A DNA stretch of 64,000 nucleotides. Origin: Sacculina carcini (Eukaryota; Arthropoda; Thecostraca; Sacculinidae). This document shows, one piece after another, positions 63,800-64,000 of this stretch. The stretch covers positions 33,501 to 97,500 of the forward strand of contig CAJZIA020000001.1 in NCBI GenBank assembly GCA_916048095.2. Direction: 5' to 3'. The translations under genes and the position numbers were made by a program. Position 1 is the first letter of the stretch; each line of letters starts with the position of its first letter. The notes beneath the pieces are model-generated. The model made no database searches, had not been told where the DNA came from, and worked only from the letters and a program-made list of their open reading frames with translations.

Positions 63800-64000
63800 C
63801 TCTGTGCCAAGAGTGACGCCGTGAAATCTTTGGCTGGTCGGGGCACCACGTGGGCGTCATGCTGGATGTTGCTGTTGGACAGTGTGACGCCTACCAGGTC
63901 CTCAGGATGCACACCCTCCTTGATGGTGTTGATGAGGGTGTCCATTGTCGTTTCGATTGAGCGGATGCATTGTCGTATGTCGTCGGGTCGTGAAAAGTTA
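63800..64000 (-). CDS. Polymerase N-terminal exon (partial)
   Basis: Open in one frame to the window edge. It ends at A-S-L-L-A-Q-AG with the donor AG|gtgagc. The content (T-M-D-T-L-I-N-T-I-K-E-G, then D-A-H-V-V-P-R-P) resembles the poorly conserved N-terminal region of Polinton polymerases. It splices in frame (an Arg codon split 2+1) to the exon at 63714. Confidence 0.7.

Larger units (their letters stand above)
57137..64000 (-). mobile_element. Polinton/Maverick (adintovirus-like) element, partial
   Basis: All genes are on the minus strand. In transcription order they are protein-primed DNA polymerase B, a possible small membrane protein, packaging ATPase, PX-like protein, conserved hypothetical and integrase. 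Polymerase, A32-type ATPase and retroviral-type integrase together define Polintons and the related adintoviruses. Neither terminal repeat is identified, and the element continues past the right edge. Major and minor capsid and protease genes are not in the window. Either they lie to the right or this copy lost them. Four downstream genes remain open, whereas the polymerase is broken. Confidence 0.85.
60072..64000 (-). pseudogene. Polinton protein-primed DNA polymerase B (DNA_pol_B_2), disrupted, 5' end off window
   Basis: Replicative polymerase of the element. In order it has an N-terminal region in exons 63800-64000 and 63249-63714, zinc-ribbon cysteines (F-C-E-E-C and several C-x2-C, about 63060-62740) and a 3'-5' exonuclease. 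The exonuclease has I-F-Y-D-F-E-C, then A-H-Y-A-Q-G-Y-D, and ends near 62240. An inserted nuclease-like domain follows (E-F-L-G-C-Y-F-H-G-H and I-W-E-C-E-F-D). The polymerase palm then shows motif A D-V-C-S-L-Y-P, motif B K-L-C-L-N-S-Q-W-G and motif C Y-C-D-T-D-S-V (60483-60503). The C-terminus ends in F-P-Y-G-F-I-D, as family members do. Breaks: the frame is not kept across the second intron; a one-base shift near 62975; in-frame TAG at 62231-62233; a shift at an A6 run (60513-60518) just before motif C. Not functional as read. Confidence 0.88.

Overview
The window is eukaryotic nuclear DNA, most likely from an invertebrate and plausibly an arthropod such as a decapod crustacean. The supporting signs are spliceosomal introns, a piggyBac element, a Polinton/Maverick-type (adintovirus-like) gene cluster, a LINE endonuclease fragment, a hAT-type MITE, very long GT/CA and TA microsatellites and CCTAA-rich tracts. 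The phylum is an inference; no host gene is recognised with confidence.

Positions 1-53260 are almost entirely one satellite with a 17-bp monomer, consensus ATACCRGGTCRMTTAAT (about 2,900 copies by simple division). Monomer variants are arranged in long higher-order blocks that recur with very few differences at offsets of about 1.08, 3.03, 4.27, 6.9 and 15.5 kb. The array runs forward from 1 to 36330 and reverse to about 41452. It then alternates: a 68-bp minisatellite, forward satellite, an LTR-retrotransposon relic, reverse satellite. That module is repeated as a 6.9-kb near-identical duplication. Two non-satellite islands therefore sit at the orientation switches, except at 36330, where the arms meet at a TTAA.

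A 2,487-bp piggyBac-type element (26045-28531) sits in the satellite with a perfect TTAA duplication, 15-bp terminal inverted repeats and three copies of a 20-bp palindrome. Its transposase is dead: it is frameshifted, and its 3' end is replaced by an inverted fold-back next to a (TA)n tract. The unoccupied counterpart of the insertion site is present 3,025 bp upstream.

From 53261 to about 57136 there is non-array DNA. It holds a possible isolated exon, a third block of the 68-bp minisatellite, a 209-bp hAT-like MITE, long GT-rich microsatellites, a piece of LINE endonuclease, and a degenerate CCTAA-rich tandem repeat.

From 57137 to the right edge, all on the minus strand, lies one side of a Polinton/adintovirus-like element. 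It has a DDE integrase, a conserved hypothetical protein, a PX-like small basic/hydrophobic protein and an A32/FtsK-type packaging ATPase, tightly packed and with open frames. There is also a possible small membrane protein, and a protein-primed family-B DNA polymerase gene running off the window. The polymerase has at least two well-formed introns but also several frameshifts and one in-frame stop, so it looks dead even though the four neighbours remain open. No capsid or protease gene is visible in the window.
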